Shown here piece after piece: positions 1 through 6,754 of a stretch of 64,000 nucleotides of DNA. The DNA comes from Keratinibaculum paraultunense. Lineage in GTDB: Bacteria; Bacillota; Clostridia; Tissierellales; Tepidimicrobiaceae. The stretch is from NCBI RefSeq assembly GCF_016767175.1, contig NZ_CP068564.1, positions 2,232,001 through 2,296,000 of the forward strand, given 5' to 3'. Position 1 is the first letter of the stretch. Each line of letters opens with the position of its first letter. The notes under the pieces were generated by a model. It worked only from the letters and a program-made list of their open reading frames with translations. It was not told the DNA's origin and did no database searches. Made by a program: the position numbers and the translations under genes.

Positions 1-428
1 TTTGCTTCTTGATTGAATTCTCCAATCAATACATTATAATTACTTCCATCCCAAGTAACATCCTTTCCCATACTTTCTGCTACAAATCTAAGTGGAACAA
101 AGATATTATTATCTATTAGCAATGGCTTAACATCCAATTCTAACTCTTCATCATTCACCATAGCCATATTAGAGTTTATAGTTAATAATATATTAGCATT
201 ATTTTTTATTATATAAATCTGATTGTCAACATACTCTACTTTAAAATCCAACTTCTCGCCCAGAGCCTCAACGGGTACGAAGATTCTATCACTTTCTAAG
301 ATAGTTTCCATATCTACACCAGCTCCATCTAATATAACATTGACCTTGTGACCTTGTGCATTTACTGGAATGCTTAACAAAACAACTAATATCAATACAA
401 GACTCAAGTACTTTCCTATACTTTTCAC
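1..428 (-). CDS. Exported protein with copper amine oxidase-like stalk domain (partial)
   Basis: The gene runs off the left edge, so the C-terminus is missing. A hydrophobic signal sequence (about residues 5-22, ending VNA) is followed by two copies of the pattern seen in copper amine oxidase N-terminal-like stalk domains (RIFVPVEALGEKLDF and NIFVPLRFVAESMGKDVTWDG). Such domains are non-catalytic cell-surface modules common in Clostridia. Start: AGGAG sits at 438-442. The GTG at 428 has the best spacing (9 nt); ATG codons at 434 and 437 are in frame but too close. A related domain ends the protein at 42552-43694. Confidence 0.7.
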   Translation of the reverse strand, partial: MKSIGKYLSLVLILVVLLSIPVNAQGHKVNVILDGAGVDMETILESDRIFVPVEALGEKLDFKVEYVDNQIYIIKNNANILLTINSNMAMVNDEELELDVKPLLIDNNIFVPLRFVAESMGKDVTWDGSNYNVLIGEFNQEA

Positions 429-556
429 GCTCATCATCTCCTTAACATTATTTTATCATGATTATAAAAATTATAAGTCATTTCCAATAATTGTAATAAT
501 ATTGTAAATAATAAAAATAAAAACCAGTAAGTTTTCTAACATAATAAACCTGCTGT

Positions 557-781
557 TTAATCCTCTATATCTTCTATAATTATTGCTTCTATATTCTCTT
601 GACTACATACATTTTTTAATTTAATATCATTTGTAATAAAGCAATCAACATTCATGGATATACCTGTAGCTAAAATTATCGCATCTGGAGTTTTAATATT
701 ATAATTAGCTCTAATCCTTGATGCTATATCTGCAATTTTATAATCCACATCAATAATTGATAGATTATTGTTTATTCCCAC
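557..781 (-). pseudogene. PIN-domain (VapC-like) toxin, C-terminal fragment
   Basis: This 74-residue frame matches only the second half of a PIN-domain RNase: TPDAIILATGISMNVDCFITND carries the late acidic residues (PDA and TND). The N-terminal strand with the first catalytic Asp, normally about 50-60 residues upstream, is missing. The frame opens with a GTG that overlaps the end of the VapB-like gene by 10 nt, as in intact VapBC pairs, so an internal deletion appears to have removed the 5' half. It is probably inactive. Confidence 0.65.
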
Positions 782-1014
782 GATTCTCTTTCCTCTTTTA
801 TATATTCATTAGTGTCAATATTGTTCCATAATTCCTTTCCCAATCCTCTCATAACTTTTGCAAAATTATCTGGCTTTTCCATTAATAAGATTTGCCTAGT
901 TTCTTCGTCATATAGCCATATAATTTCAGCACCTGGTCTCAATCCTGCTTTTTTTAATATTTCTTCTGGTATCTTTAGACTTCGGTCCTCATTTAGCTTA
1001 GAAATAAGACTCAT
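772..1014 (-). CDS. AbrB/SpoVT-type antitoxin (VapB-like)
   Basis: An 80-residue protein with a swapped-hairpin AbrB-like N-terminus (SLISKLNEDRSLKIPEEILKKAGLRPG) and an acidic C-terminal tail of the kind that binds a toxin. It would bind DNA as a dimer and neutralise the PIN toxin encoded directly downstream, with which it overlaps by 10 nt. The ATG at 1014 is chosen over an in-frame GTG at 1023 because it sits at a sensible distance from AAGGAAGG. The partner is truncated, so this is probably an orphaned antitoxin. Confidence 0.75.
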   Translation of the reverse strand: MSLISKLNEDRSLKIPEEILKKAGLRPGAEIIWLYDEETRQILLMEKPDNFAKVMRGLGKELWNNIDTNEYIKEERESWE

Positions 1015-1083
1015 TATTAACACTTCCTTCCTTTTATAGATATCTTAGGAGATATTAACTTACATATATTATATCATTATTTT

Positions 1084-1460
1084 TTACACATTGCCTGAAT
1101 TTGTATTAGCTTTTCTTATCTTTACTATAATTATAGATGCAATCTGTATTATGAAAGAAATAATTGTTATTAGTACTAAAAGACCACCAGGGGTAAAGGG
1201 TTTGAAATACCAGCCCCATTCTTCTGATGGCAGCTTTCTTAAAATAAGAAAATATGAAGAAATAAAACTTAATATGTTCCAATAATAAGTATAATAGTAT
1301 TATTTGTCCTAATAGCAGTGCCACAAAGAATTCCAAAACCTGCTATCATAAATCCATAGAATATCATTGTTCCAGAAGTAGCATCACCATTTATAGCTAG
1401 ATATCCATATGGAATACAATAAGCCATGAGCATTAAAAATTTTATTAGTTTTTTATTCAT
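1084..1460 (-). pseudogene. Small membrane protein gene with a frameshift
   Basis: The first frame (1269-1460) encodes a two-segment hydrophobic protein starting MNKKLIKFLMLMAYCIPYGY. It stops at TAA just after IILIIGTY. A one-base shift near 1285 opens another frame that continues to the TAA at 1084 and encodes LPSEEWGWYFKPFTPGG followed by another hydrophobic segment. Together they give a roughly 125-residue protein with about four membrane segments. I do not recognise the family. The frameshift could be real decay or a sequencing error. Confidence 0.55.
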
Positions 1461-1504
1461 ACACCTTGTTCCCCCAAATTATATTTTGTTGTACCTAAAT
1501 CTAT
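1426..1504. repeat. 79-bp repeat, copy 1
   Basis: Covers the first codons and upstream region of the frameshifted membrane gene. It recurs almost unchanged at 5970-6048, where only the start of the gene remains. It links the far-left accessory genes with the cassette at 3.5-6.6 kb. Confidence 0.85.
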
Positions 1505-1555
1505 CACTGTACGTTAAATAGAAATAATACATCATATAGGCCTATGAACTCATGA

Positions 1556-1789
1556 CTAAATGCTTCGCATTTTCTTTTTTATTAAGAACTTGATAATAAT
1601 AGCAATAAATACAATCAATGCAACAGCTAATCCATATATTTGGATGCTTGTATACCAAGGTGCTGACTGAATTTCATATAAATCAGGATGATTTATATAG
1701 TCAAAATATCTATATATAGAATGAGCTATAGATACGCCAATAAATGAGCCAATTACAGAATTTAGAATAATATTTAACCTTTGGAGCAT
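1556..1789 (-). CDS. Small two-segment membrane protein
   Basis: A 77-residue protein with a hydrophobic segment at about 9-27 and a stronger one at about 48-68, followed by a basic tail (KFLIKKKMRSI). The ATG at 1789 is preferred over an in-frame GTG at 1798 because AGAGGTG lies six bases upstream. It stands alone before the first att-like junction. I see no recognisable family or function. Confidence 0.55.
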   Translation of the reverse strand: MLQRLNIILNSVIGSFIGVSIAHSIYRYFDYINHPDLYEIQSAPWYTSIQIYGLAVALIVFIAIIIKFLIKKKMRSI

Positions 1790-1884
1790 ATTGTCCACCT
1801 CTTTCTACCCTTATCTTATTACTACATATAATCCTACTTATACTTACTATACCATTAAATAACAATTTACAATAGTCATATACA

Positions 1885-1901
1885 GGAGACCAAAGGTCTC
1901 C
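1885..1901. other. Hairpin beside att-like site
   Basis: GGAGACC-AAA-GGTCTCC forms a perfect 7-bp stem immediately left of the first att-like junction. It interrupts the otherwise conserved junction flank that is seen at about 3.45 and 6.52 kb. Confidence 0.6.
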
Positions 1902-1903
1902 CC

Positions 1904-1965
1904 TATAACTCATAGCTTGTCCTACTTATGATAGGGTTCACCCTATCAGTTATACTGGCAAAACT
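1904..1965. repeat. att-like junction 1 (rlmH end plus element arm)
   Basis: On the minus strand this reads GGTGAACCCTATCATAAGTAG, the codons GEPYHK-stop of an rlmH end, followed by GGACAAGC. The core is an 18-bp palindrome, GATAGGGTTCACCCTATC (1930-1947). The right arm, with GGCAAAACTTATTT, matches the right arms at 3531 and 6606. Confidence 0.8.
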
Positions 1966-2020
1966 TATTTATCAATCAAAATATAATGAGAATTAAGATT
2001 AAAGTAATAAATATATAAAT

Positions 2021-2057
2021 AAAGCAGTAGATTTAACTACAATAAACCTACTGCTTT
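2021..2057 (-). terminator. Terminator after hepT
   Basis: AAAGCAGTAG pairs with CTACTGCTTT around a 17-nt loop, just downstream of hepT. Similar hairpins close the next cassette (3596-3635) and the R-M operon (10108-10147). Confidence 0.7.
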
Positions 2058-2079
2058 TATAATGCATATATATTAATCC

Positions 2080-2496
2080 TTAAATAAAATTATCATTAAC
2101 AAAAATAACAAATTTCTTTATATCAATTAAATTATTTTTTAAAATGCTATATATTATTTTTTTATCTATGTTTATATATTCGTGAGACAATATATTTCTA
2201 AGACCTACCATATTCCTATAAACTTTCGTTTCCTCATCGTTTAAATATTTCTCCTTATTTAAGATGTTAAATGCTTCACCTAATGTTTCTGGACTGCCCA
2301 TATTATTATCTACAACAATGTGAGTTGCTATATCAATCATCATGTTTATTGCTATAAACAAATTATATTCTACCACATCTTGTATAATATCATCCTTTAA
2401 AAACTCTTCCAGGGATATTTCCTTAAACCTTTCTATTTTATTTATAGAAGTTGATAATTGATTTAATCTCTGTTTAATTACTTCTACATCAACCAT
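2080..2496 (-). CDS. hepT: HepT-family toxin (HEPN RNase, DUF86)
   Basis: A 138-residue all-helical protein with the HEPN signature Rx4HxY near residues 105-112 (RNILSHEY). HepT toxins are HEPN RNases that are silenced when the partner MntA AMPylates the tyrosine of this motif. The gene overlaps mntA by 8 nt in the usual antitoxin-first order, and its length is typical. Both are in cassette 1 of the array, transcribed leftward into a terminator. Confidence 0.9.
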   Translation of the reverse strand: MVDVEVIKQRLNQLSTSINKIERFKEISLEEFLKDDIIQDVVEYNLFIAINMMIDIATHIVVDNNMGSPETLGEAFNILNKEKYLNDEETKVYRNMVGLRNILSHEYINIDKKIIYSILKNNLIDIKKFVIFVNDNFI

Positions 2497-2896
2497 TAGA
2501 TTCCACCTCTTCTTTTAATCTATCTATAGTTCTATCATAAGATAAATCTAAATATCTTTTCATGTCACTATATTCAAATAAGGTTTTCACTTTATATCTG
2601 GTTTCTATAGATTTGTCACGAGTAAACAACAATATATTATTTTTGTAAATTTGATATTTTAATAATGGAGTAGCATCGTTTAATACAATTAAATCAACTT
2701 CTTTTTTACAAGTTTCTGATAAATTCATTTTAATTTCAAGATATGTCTTTATATCCATCTTCTTATTCAAATATATTGCAATGTCTATATCACTATCTAT
2801 TCTCATCTTTCCTGAAACATATGAACCAAAGATATAAGCAAAAATTATATCTTCATATTCCATCAAAATATCTTTACACTTTTTAATAATATCCAT
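2489..2896 (-). CDS. mntA: MntA-family antitoxin (minimal nucleotidyltransferase)
   Basis: A 135-residue nucleotidyltransferase with the GSxxxG...DxD active site (FGSYVSGKMRIDSDIDIAIYL) and a third acidic residue in EVDLIVL. MntA proteins transfer AMP to the HepT tyrosine and so neutralise it. The gene lies directly upstream of hepT and overlaps it by 8 nt, the standard layout. The pair presumably stabilises the cassette or acts in abortive defence. Confidence 0.9.
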   Translation of the reverse strand: MDIIKKCKDILMEYEDIIFAYIFGSYVSGKMRIDSDIDIAIYLNKKMDIKTYLEIKMNLSETCKKEVDLIVLNDATPLLKYQIYKNNILLFTRDKSIETRYKVKTLFEYSDMKRYLDLSYDRTIDRLKEEVESNG

Positions 2897-2990
2897 CTTA
2901 TCACTATCCCTTAAATGGTATGTTATATATTTATTATACCCTATTAATAAAAGTTTGCTATATGTTAAACATAATATAAAGAATGTGAAT

Positions 2991-3389
2991 CTAGATTTGA
3001 TTTGAATATTTTCTATATAAAATCCTTGTTATGATAAAATGTAGACTACTAATTATTATAAAAATAATTGAAATCATTATTCTAATGCCTAAACTAAATT
3101 CCATAAAGTTAAGGGAAATAATAAAAGCTATAAATATTAAAAAGGCTTGTATTAATAATATCCATTTGTTACTTATCGCTACTATACTGCTCAATATACT
3201 GCCTAATAAATGTATTAATGTATATGAAAAAATAAAAAATGCTGGTAAAAATAATAATAAAGTCAAATCTGTAAACAGTGGGAATTCATTATTTATATAA
3301 TTTGGATATAATTTTATCATTAAAAAAATAGAAATAAGAAACGATAAAATAATCCAAAAAGGATATATCACACTTTGAATTTTCTTCAT
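2991..3389 (-). CDS. Four-segment membrane protein of unknown function
   Basis: A 132-residue protein with hydrophobic segments at about 8-26, 43-67, 75-95 and 102-125, short loops and a basic C-terminus. It starts at ATG 3389 behind GAGGAG, and a promoter-like sequence lies 40-70 nt upstream. It is first in cassette 1, ahead of mntA-hepT. I do not recognise the family; it may be an uncharacterised membrane cargo protein. Confidence 0.6.
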   Translation of the reverse strand: MKKIQSVIYPFWIILSFLISIFLMIKLYPNYINNEFPLFTDLTLLLFLPAFFIFSYTLIHLLGSILSSIVAISNKWILLIQAFLIFIAFIISLNFMEFSLGIRIMISIIFIIISSLHFIITRILYRKYSNQI

Positions 3390-3430
3390 AATTTTCTCCT
3401 CGATTATGACGTATTTTTATACTTATATAC

Positions 3431-3460
3431 ATTATATCATTTAATCCTAATTAATAGTAA
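3431..3460 (-). promoter_or_regulatory. Conserved cassette promoter (cassette 1)
   Basis: On the minus strand, TTACTA, 18 bp, then TATAAT, reading into the 132-aa membrane gene. The same arrangement with TTATCA occurs at 6504-6533, inside a repeated flank next to the att-like site. Confidence 0.6.
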
Positions 3461-3477
3461 CCCCTCAAACATTATTC

Positions 3478-3550
3478 TATAACCCATAGCTTGTCCACTA
3501 CTTATGGTATGGTTCACCGTATCGGTTCTACTCGCAAAACTTATTTGATA
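3478..3550. repeat. att-like junction 2
   Basis: The left arm CCCATAGCTTGTCCACTACTTAT is shared with junction 3. The core at 3506-3523 (GGTATGG-TTCA-CCGTATC) is a near-palindrome. The right arm contains CTCGCAAAACTTATTTGATA. About 55 bp further left is also repeated at junction 3. On the minus strand it preserves the rlmH ending, including the stop codon. Confidence 0.85.
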
Positions 3551-3595
3551 GTTGATGTATCTAATAAAACAACAAATTAATTAAGCAGGTAAATA

Positions 3596-3635
3596 AAACC
3601 AGCAGATTTATATCATAATAAAGCTGCTAGTTTTA
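3596..3635 (-). terminator. Terminator of cassette 2
   Basis: AAACCAGCAG pairs with CTGCTAGTTT (one mismatch) just downstream of the flavodoxin-like gene. It resembles the hairpin at 2021-2057 in both stem and loop. Confidence 0.65.
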
Positions 3636-3639
3636 TATT

Positions 3640-4194
3640 TTATAAACTTAGAAATTTATTAATTTGTTCCTTTACTGCTTGGTTGGCAATAAGAGAATCT
3701 TTTATTGAATTTAGACCATACTTATGTGTTTCTAAAATAAGTATATGACTATAGCTAGAAACTGTAGAACAATTATACATTGATTCAAAAATTTGCCTAA
3801 ATGGATTACCTTTATCTATATTACCAATACCAATAATAAATAATTTGTTTAGAAATTCATTGTAATAAGATTCATTTTTCATCCAAAAATCTTGGCTTCG
3901 TTCATTCAATTTAAAATAAAGTGAAGATGGATTTCCACAATACATTGGAACGAGCCAAATAATTCTATTAACTTCTTTTGTTGATTGAAAGTACAAATAA
4001 GCATCGTCATTGTGGTATATGCACCTTTCACTCATACACTCATAATTACAATTCTTGCATTCATGGATATCTAAATCATTTATAGAAATATACTTCACTT
4101 CATAATTTAAAGATTTACTAATAATATAATCTGCCATTAAGGAGCAATTTCCTGTCTTTCGAGCACTGAAAGATACTAAACTAATCTTTCTCAC
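3640..4194 (-). CDS. Flavodoxin-fold NAD(P)H-dependent FMN reductase-like protein
   Basis: A 184-residue protein of the flavodoxin-like reductase type. The N-terminal strand and phosphate-binding loop are KISLVSFSARKTGNCSLMAD. A cysteine cluster (about residues 46-58, CKNCNYECMSERC) resembles iron-sulfur flavoproteins, and WLVPMYCGNPSS fits the second FMN loop. It would bind FMN in the cytoplasm and pass electrons to an unknown partner. It is the last gene of cassette 2, downstream of toxin-antitoxin debris. The family call is sound but the substrate is unknown. Confidence 0.7.
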   Translation of the reverse strand: MRKISLVSFSARKTGNCSLMADYIISKSLNYEVKYISINDLDIHECKNCNYECMSERCIYHNDDAYLYFQSTKEVNRIIWLVPMYCGNPSSLYFKLNERSQDFWMKNESYYNEFLNKLFIIGIGNIDKGNPFRQIFESMYNCSTVSSYSHILILETHKYGLNSIKDSLIANQAVKEQINKFLSL

Positions 4195-4253
4195 TAATAA
4201 TCCTCCCTTTCAGGTTAATGTAAATAATATATTAGATGAATAAAAGTTTTTAT

Positions 4254-4496
4254 TTATAATAATTTCTTCTGCCATTTACCATGTTCCTTATAATAATAGA
4301 ATTCGCTTAGATTATCAGACTCAAAAATGTTAAACATATCTAAAAAATCAGGAGCTAGCTTATACTCACATAAATTCTCTTTTTCTATCCAAAACACATC
4401 ACCTTCTTTTGAGGATTTTAAATTTCCTTCAAATTGATTAGTCTTAAAAAATAAAACTACATATCCCTGATTTTGCTTTGTTTGAAATTGCTTTAC
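4254..4496 (-). pseudogene. Nudix hydrolase-like C-terminal fragment
   Basis: An open frame without a start encodes about 80 residues (GYVVLFFKTNQFEGNLKSS, GDVFWIEKENL, then EFYYYKEHGKWQKKLL) that resemble the second half of Nudix hydrolases. The Nudix box itself is absent. The frame begins exactly where the mazF-like gene above it is cut off, in a different reading frame, so the two are remnants fused at a deletion or recombination point near 4497. Confidence 0.55.
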
Positions 4497-4732
4497 CCCG
4501 AATCCACTTTTAAATTTCCTTCCAACAAATCACTATTAGTAATAAATATGCTATAGTCCTTTGATGTAATATTCGAAGTAATAGCAGACACTATTATATC
4601 CTCTGTTTTAGAATTATAATCATCATTTGATAGTACAAGAACAGGTCTCTTTTTACTGGATGTCAAATCTGTAAATGGTATTGGAATTAGTAATATATCT
4701 CCTTGCTTATACATTATTCCATACCTCGTCAT
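4493..4732 (-). pseudogene. MazF/PemK-like toxin, C-terminally truncated
   Basis: The 79-residue frame has the MazF start (YKQGDILLIPIPFTDLTSSKKRPVLVLS) and continues through DIIVSAITSN to SDLLEGNLKVDSG, where it stops. Complete MazF toxins are about 110 residues and go on with a basic core and final helix. The stop is created where Nudix-like sequence joins. The antitoxin-like gene overlaps its start by 26 nt. It is likely inactive. An apparently intact MazF lies at 35252. Confidence 0.7.
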
Positions 4733-4904
4733 CTATGTCATTGTTCCAAAAGTCCATGCTACTTTTACTTGCCTCTTCTAACTCTTTAAACATATCTCTC
4801 TCATTTTTTATTTTTAAATATCCTATAAAATCTATTACTTCGTGTATTTGATTTTCTGGAATTTCATCTATAAGTTTTAATAATATTTGTTTAGCAGTGT
4901 CCAT
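4707..4904 (-). CDS. Antitoxin-like protein (DUF2281/MazE type)
   Basis: A 65-residue acidic helical protein (LIDEIPENQIHEVIDFIGYLK...) typical of small antitoxins found ahead of MazF-like or PIN toxins. The ATG at 4904 is preferred to an upstream TTG because AAGGT lies about eight bases before it. It overlaps the truncated mazF-like frame. Its toxin is broken, so it survives as an orphan antitoxin in cassette 2. Confidence 0.65.
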   Translation of the reverse strand: MDTAKQILLKLIDEIPENQIHEVIDFIGYLKIKNERDMFKELEEASKSSMDFWNNDIDDEVWNNV

Positions 4905-4985
4905 TCTATCACTACCTTTCAAATAATATAATATATATTTATTATACCATATTATTTACTACATATAATATAAATACTATATAAT

Positions 4986-5843
4986 CTAGAGATTGATGTG
5001 ATTATTTAAGTTATATCCATCATTATAGGAAGAATTACTTATCTCCAATTCTATTATTTCTCTATACCTATCTATTATTTTATTTAATTCACTAAGTGAA
5101 ATATATTCTGATAAGTTCAATGCTTTATTTAGATTCATTGCATTTAAGTAATCTAATCGAACCTTAGCTATTGATATAACTAATTCTGTTTCTCCTATAA
5201 TATCCATCATGGAGTATACATCTAAAAACAAGGCTCGAAAAAGCGAATTCATGGCCCATTTTAATGAACTTACATCATGTCCCTTGGTACAAAAATTTTT
5301 AACTTCACTCCTATACTTTTCCAAATATAAGATGGAGTTCTCCATTTCTTCTTTTATATCAAACCTTAAATTTCCAATATCTTTTTCTATATAGCCTATA
5401 GCAACATTTTGATTCATTTTTTTCCTAAGTTCACTAAAATCATATTTATAATATTTAGGTTCATTTGAATCCTCTCTTCTATTATTTAAAAAAATATATT
5501 TTCCATTTTCGGTTCCACAATAAATTACCGCATGCATCCCATTAATATTTAAACCAAGCATTGCCTTATTATTTAGATTATGTAAAAATATTAATGCATC
5601 TTCTCTATTAAATTCATTTTCTATAAACCTTAATCCTAACTTTTGCAAATAATAATTGAAATATTTATCCTCCTGAAGCATGGAACCTGATATATATCGT
5701 CCCCACTTTTCATCATATTTAAATATAAAAGGTACCTTCATTTCAATTGCTAATTCATAATCCTCTATATGAATATTAAAATCTTCAAGCATATTAGCTA
5801 CACCAGCATAAGAGCATGAGTTATTAAATGTCATATATTTCAT
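4986..5843 (-). CDS. C39/BtrH-like cysteine-fold protein
   Basis: A 285-residue protein with an N-terminal papain-like pattern: NSCSYAGVANMLEDF (Cys near residue 8) and, about 90 residues later, NGMHAVIYCG (His). These match the Cys-His pairs of peptidase C39 and BtrH N-terminal-type domains. The C-terminal half (about 160-285) is helical and unrecognised. The ATG at 5843 is chosen because GGGGG lies eight bases upstream. There is no signal peptide or neighbouring precursor peptide. It could be a peptidase or acyltransferase. Confidence 0.55.
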   Translation of the reverse strand: MKYMTFNNSCSYAGVANMLEDFNIHIEDYELAIEMKVPFIFKYDEKWGRYISGSMLQEDKYFNYYLQKLGLRFIENEFNREDALIFLHNLNNKAMLGLNINGMHAVIYCGTENGKYIFLNNRREDSNEPKYYKYDFSELRKKMNQNVAIGYIEKDIGNLRFDIKEEMENSILYLEKYRSEVKNFCTKGHDVSSLKWAMNSLFRALFLDVYSMMDIIGETELVISIAKVRLDYLNAMNLNKALNLSEYISLSELNKIIDRYREIIELEISNSSYNDGYNLNNHINL

Positions 5844-5969
5844 CCATTTATCCCCCTTAAATCTTTTCAATAGTCTTTATATGGAATTAATCTATATTAA
5901 TATATTTATTATTTCCTTTTTCATATTGTTCCCAAACATGAGGAAATTTCCATTGGACAAACTTTGCAT

Positions 5970-6048
5970 ATGAGCATTAAAAATTTTATTAGTTTTTTAT
6001 TCATATACCTTGTTCCCCCAAATTATATTTCGTTGCACCTAAATCTAT
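5970..6048. repeat. 79-bp repeat, copy 2
   Basis: Nearly identical to 1426-1504, which contains the start of a small membrane gene. Here only the first codons survive before the homology ends, so this is a relic of the same gene. Confidence 0.85.
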
Positions 6049-6111
6049 TAATGAAAATTTTATAAATTATATGCCATATAGACAGCTACAAATTGTACTA
6101 TTAATTCTAGC

Positions 6112-6456
6112 CTAAATCCCATAATGGATAACATATTTATCTCTTATCTTGGTTTTTTCAAACAATGCAATTATTTCATTATATGGTTCTTTATAGTGTT
6201 TGTTAAAAATAGATATAAAGGAATCAACTGATTCAGGTGGTATAAGTGTTATACCACAATATGCAAGATTCATTCCTGGACATTTTAGTGTATGCCAATA
6301 ACAGCAAATACACTGAAATTCTGGCAATAGCGGTTCGATAAAATCATCATTTATTTTAATAAGTTCAAATTTTTCAGGTTCATATTTATCAAATCTTTGG
6401 TATTTTTTGGGGCATTTTCCATAATTCCAAACTCGTGATATGCCATACTTATCCAC
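6112..6456 (-). CDS. Cysteine-containing protein of unknown function
   Basis: A 114-residue frame opening with GTG at 6456. It has six cysteines, including a CxCC motif (EFQCICCYWHTLKCPG) and CPKKYQRF. It is soluble with no signal peptide. It is the first gene of cassette 2, about 40 nt after a promoter-like sequence. The start is uncertain because AAAGGTGG overlaps the GTG, so an N-terminal truncation is possible. The family is not recognised. Confidence 0.45.
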   Translation of the reverse strand: MDKYGISRVWNYGKCPKKYQRFDKYEPEKFELIKINDDFIEPLLPEFQCICCYWHTLKCPGMNLAYCGITLIPPESVDSFISIFNKHYKEPYNEIIALFEKTKIRDKYVIHYGI

Positions 6457-6503
6457 CTTTCTAGATTTAAATAATTTAGCTACACCCTTTCCTACTTATA
6501 CAT

Positions 6504-6533
6504 ATTATATCATTTAATTCTAGTTTATGATAA
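6504..6533 (-). promoter_or_regulatory. Conserved cassette promoter (cassette 2)
   Basis: On the minus strand, TTATCA, 18 bp, then TATAAT, lying within the repeated flank of junction 3 and pointing into the 114-aa gene. Compare 3431-3460. Confidence 0.6.
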
Positions 6534-6549
6534 CCCCTTAAACATTATC

Positions 6550-6622
6550 CTATAACCCATAGCTTGTCCACTACTTATGATACGGTTCACCGTATCGACT
6601 CTACTAGCAAAACTTATTTGAT
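6550..6622. repeat. att-like junction 3
   Basis: The best-preserved junction. The left arm is CCCATAGCTTGTCCACTACTTAT. The core GATACGGTTCACCGTATC (6579-6596) is a perfect palindrome. The right arm is GACTCTACTAGCAAAACTTATT. The minus strand reads GGTGAACCGTATCATAAGTAG, coding GEPYHK-stop as in intact RlmH proteins. The core is identical over 14 bp to the live rlmH end at 39961-39974. Confidence 0.88.
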
Positions 6623-6648
6623 AATAGATATTTCTAATTGAATTATAA

Positions 6649-6686
6649 ATAGGACCATAGAATATTTCTAAATCCTATGGTTCTAT
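6649..6686 (-). terminator. Terminator of cassette 3
   Basis: ATAGGACCATAG pairs with CTATGGTTCTAT (one mismatch), between junction 3 and the HNH gene. Confidence 0.6.
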
Positions 6687-6754
6687 TGTACCTACTATAT
6701 TATATTTAACTAATTTTATTCAATCCGCTATAATAATTTATCATTATAATTAAC

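Noticed and set aside
520-558. Possible terminator resembling those of cassettes 1 and 2
   Set aside because: It shares the loop and one arm (ATAATAAACCTGCTGTTT) but the stem pairs poorly, so it is not listed as a terminator. It may be a decayed cassette end.
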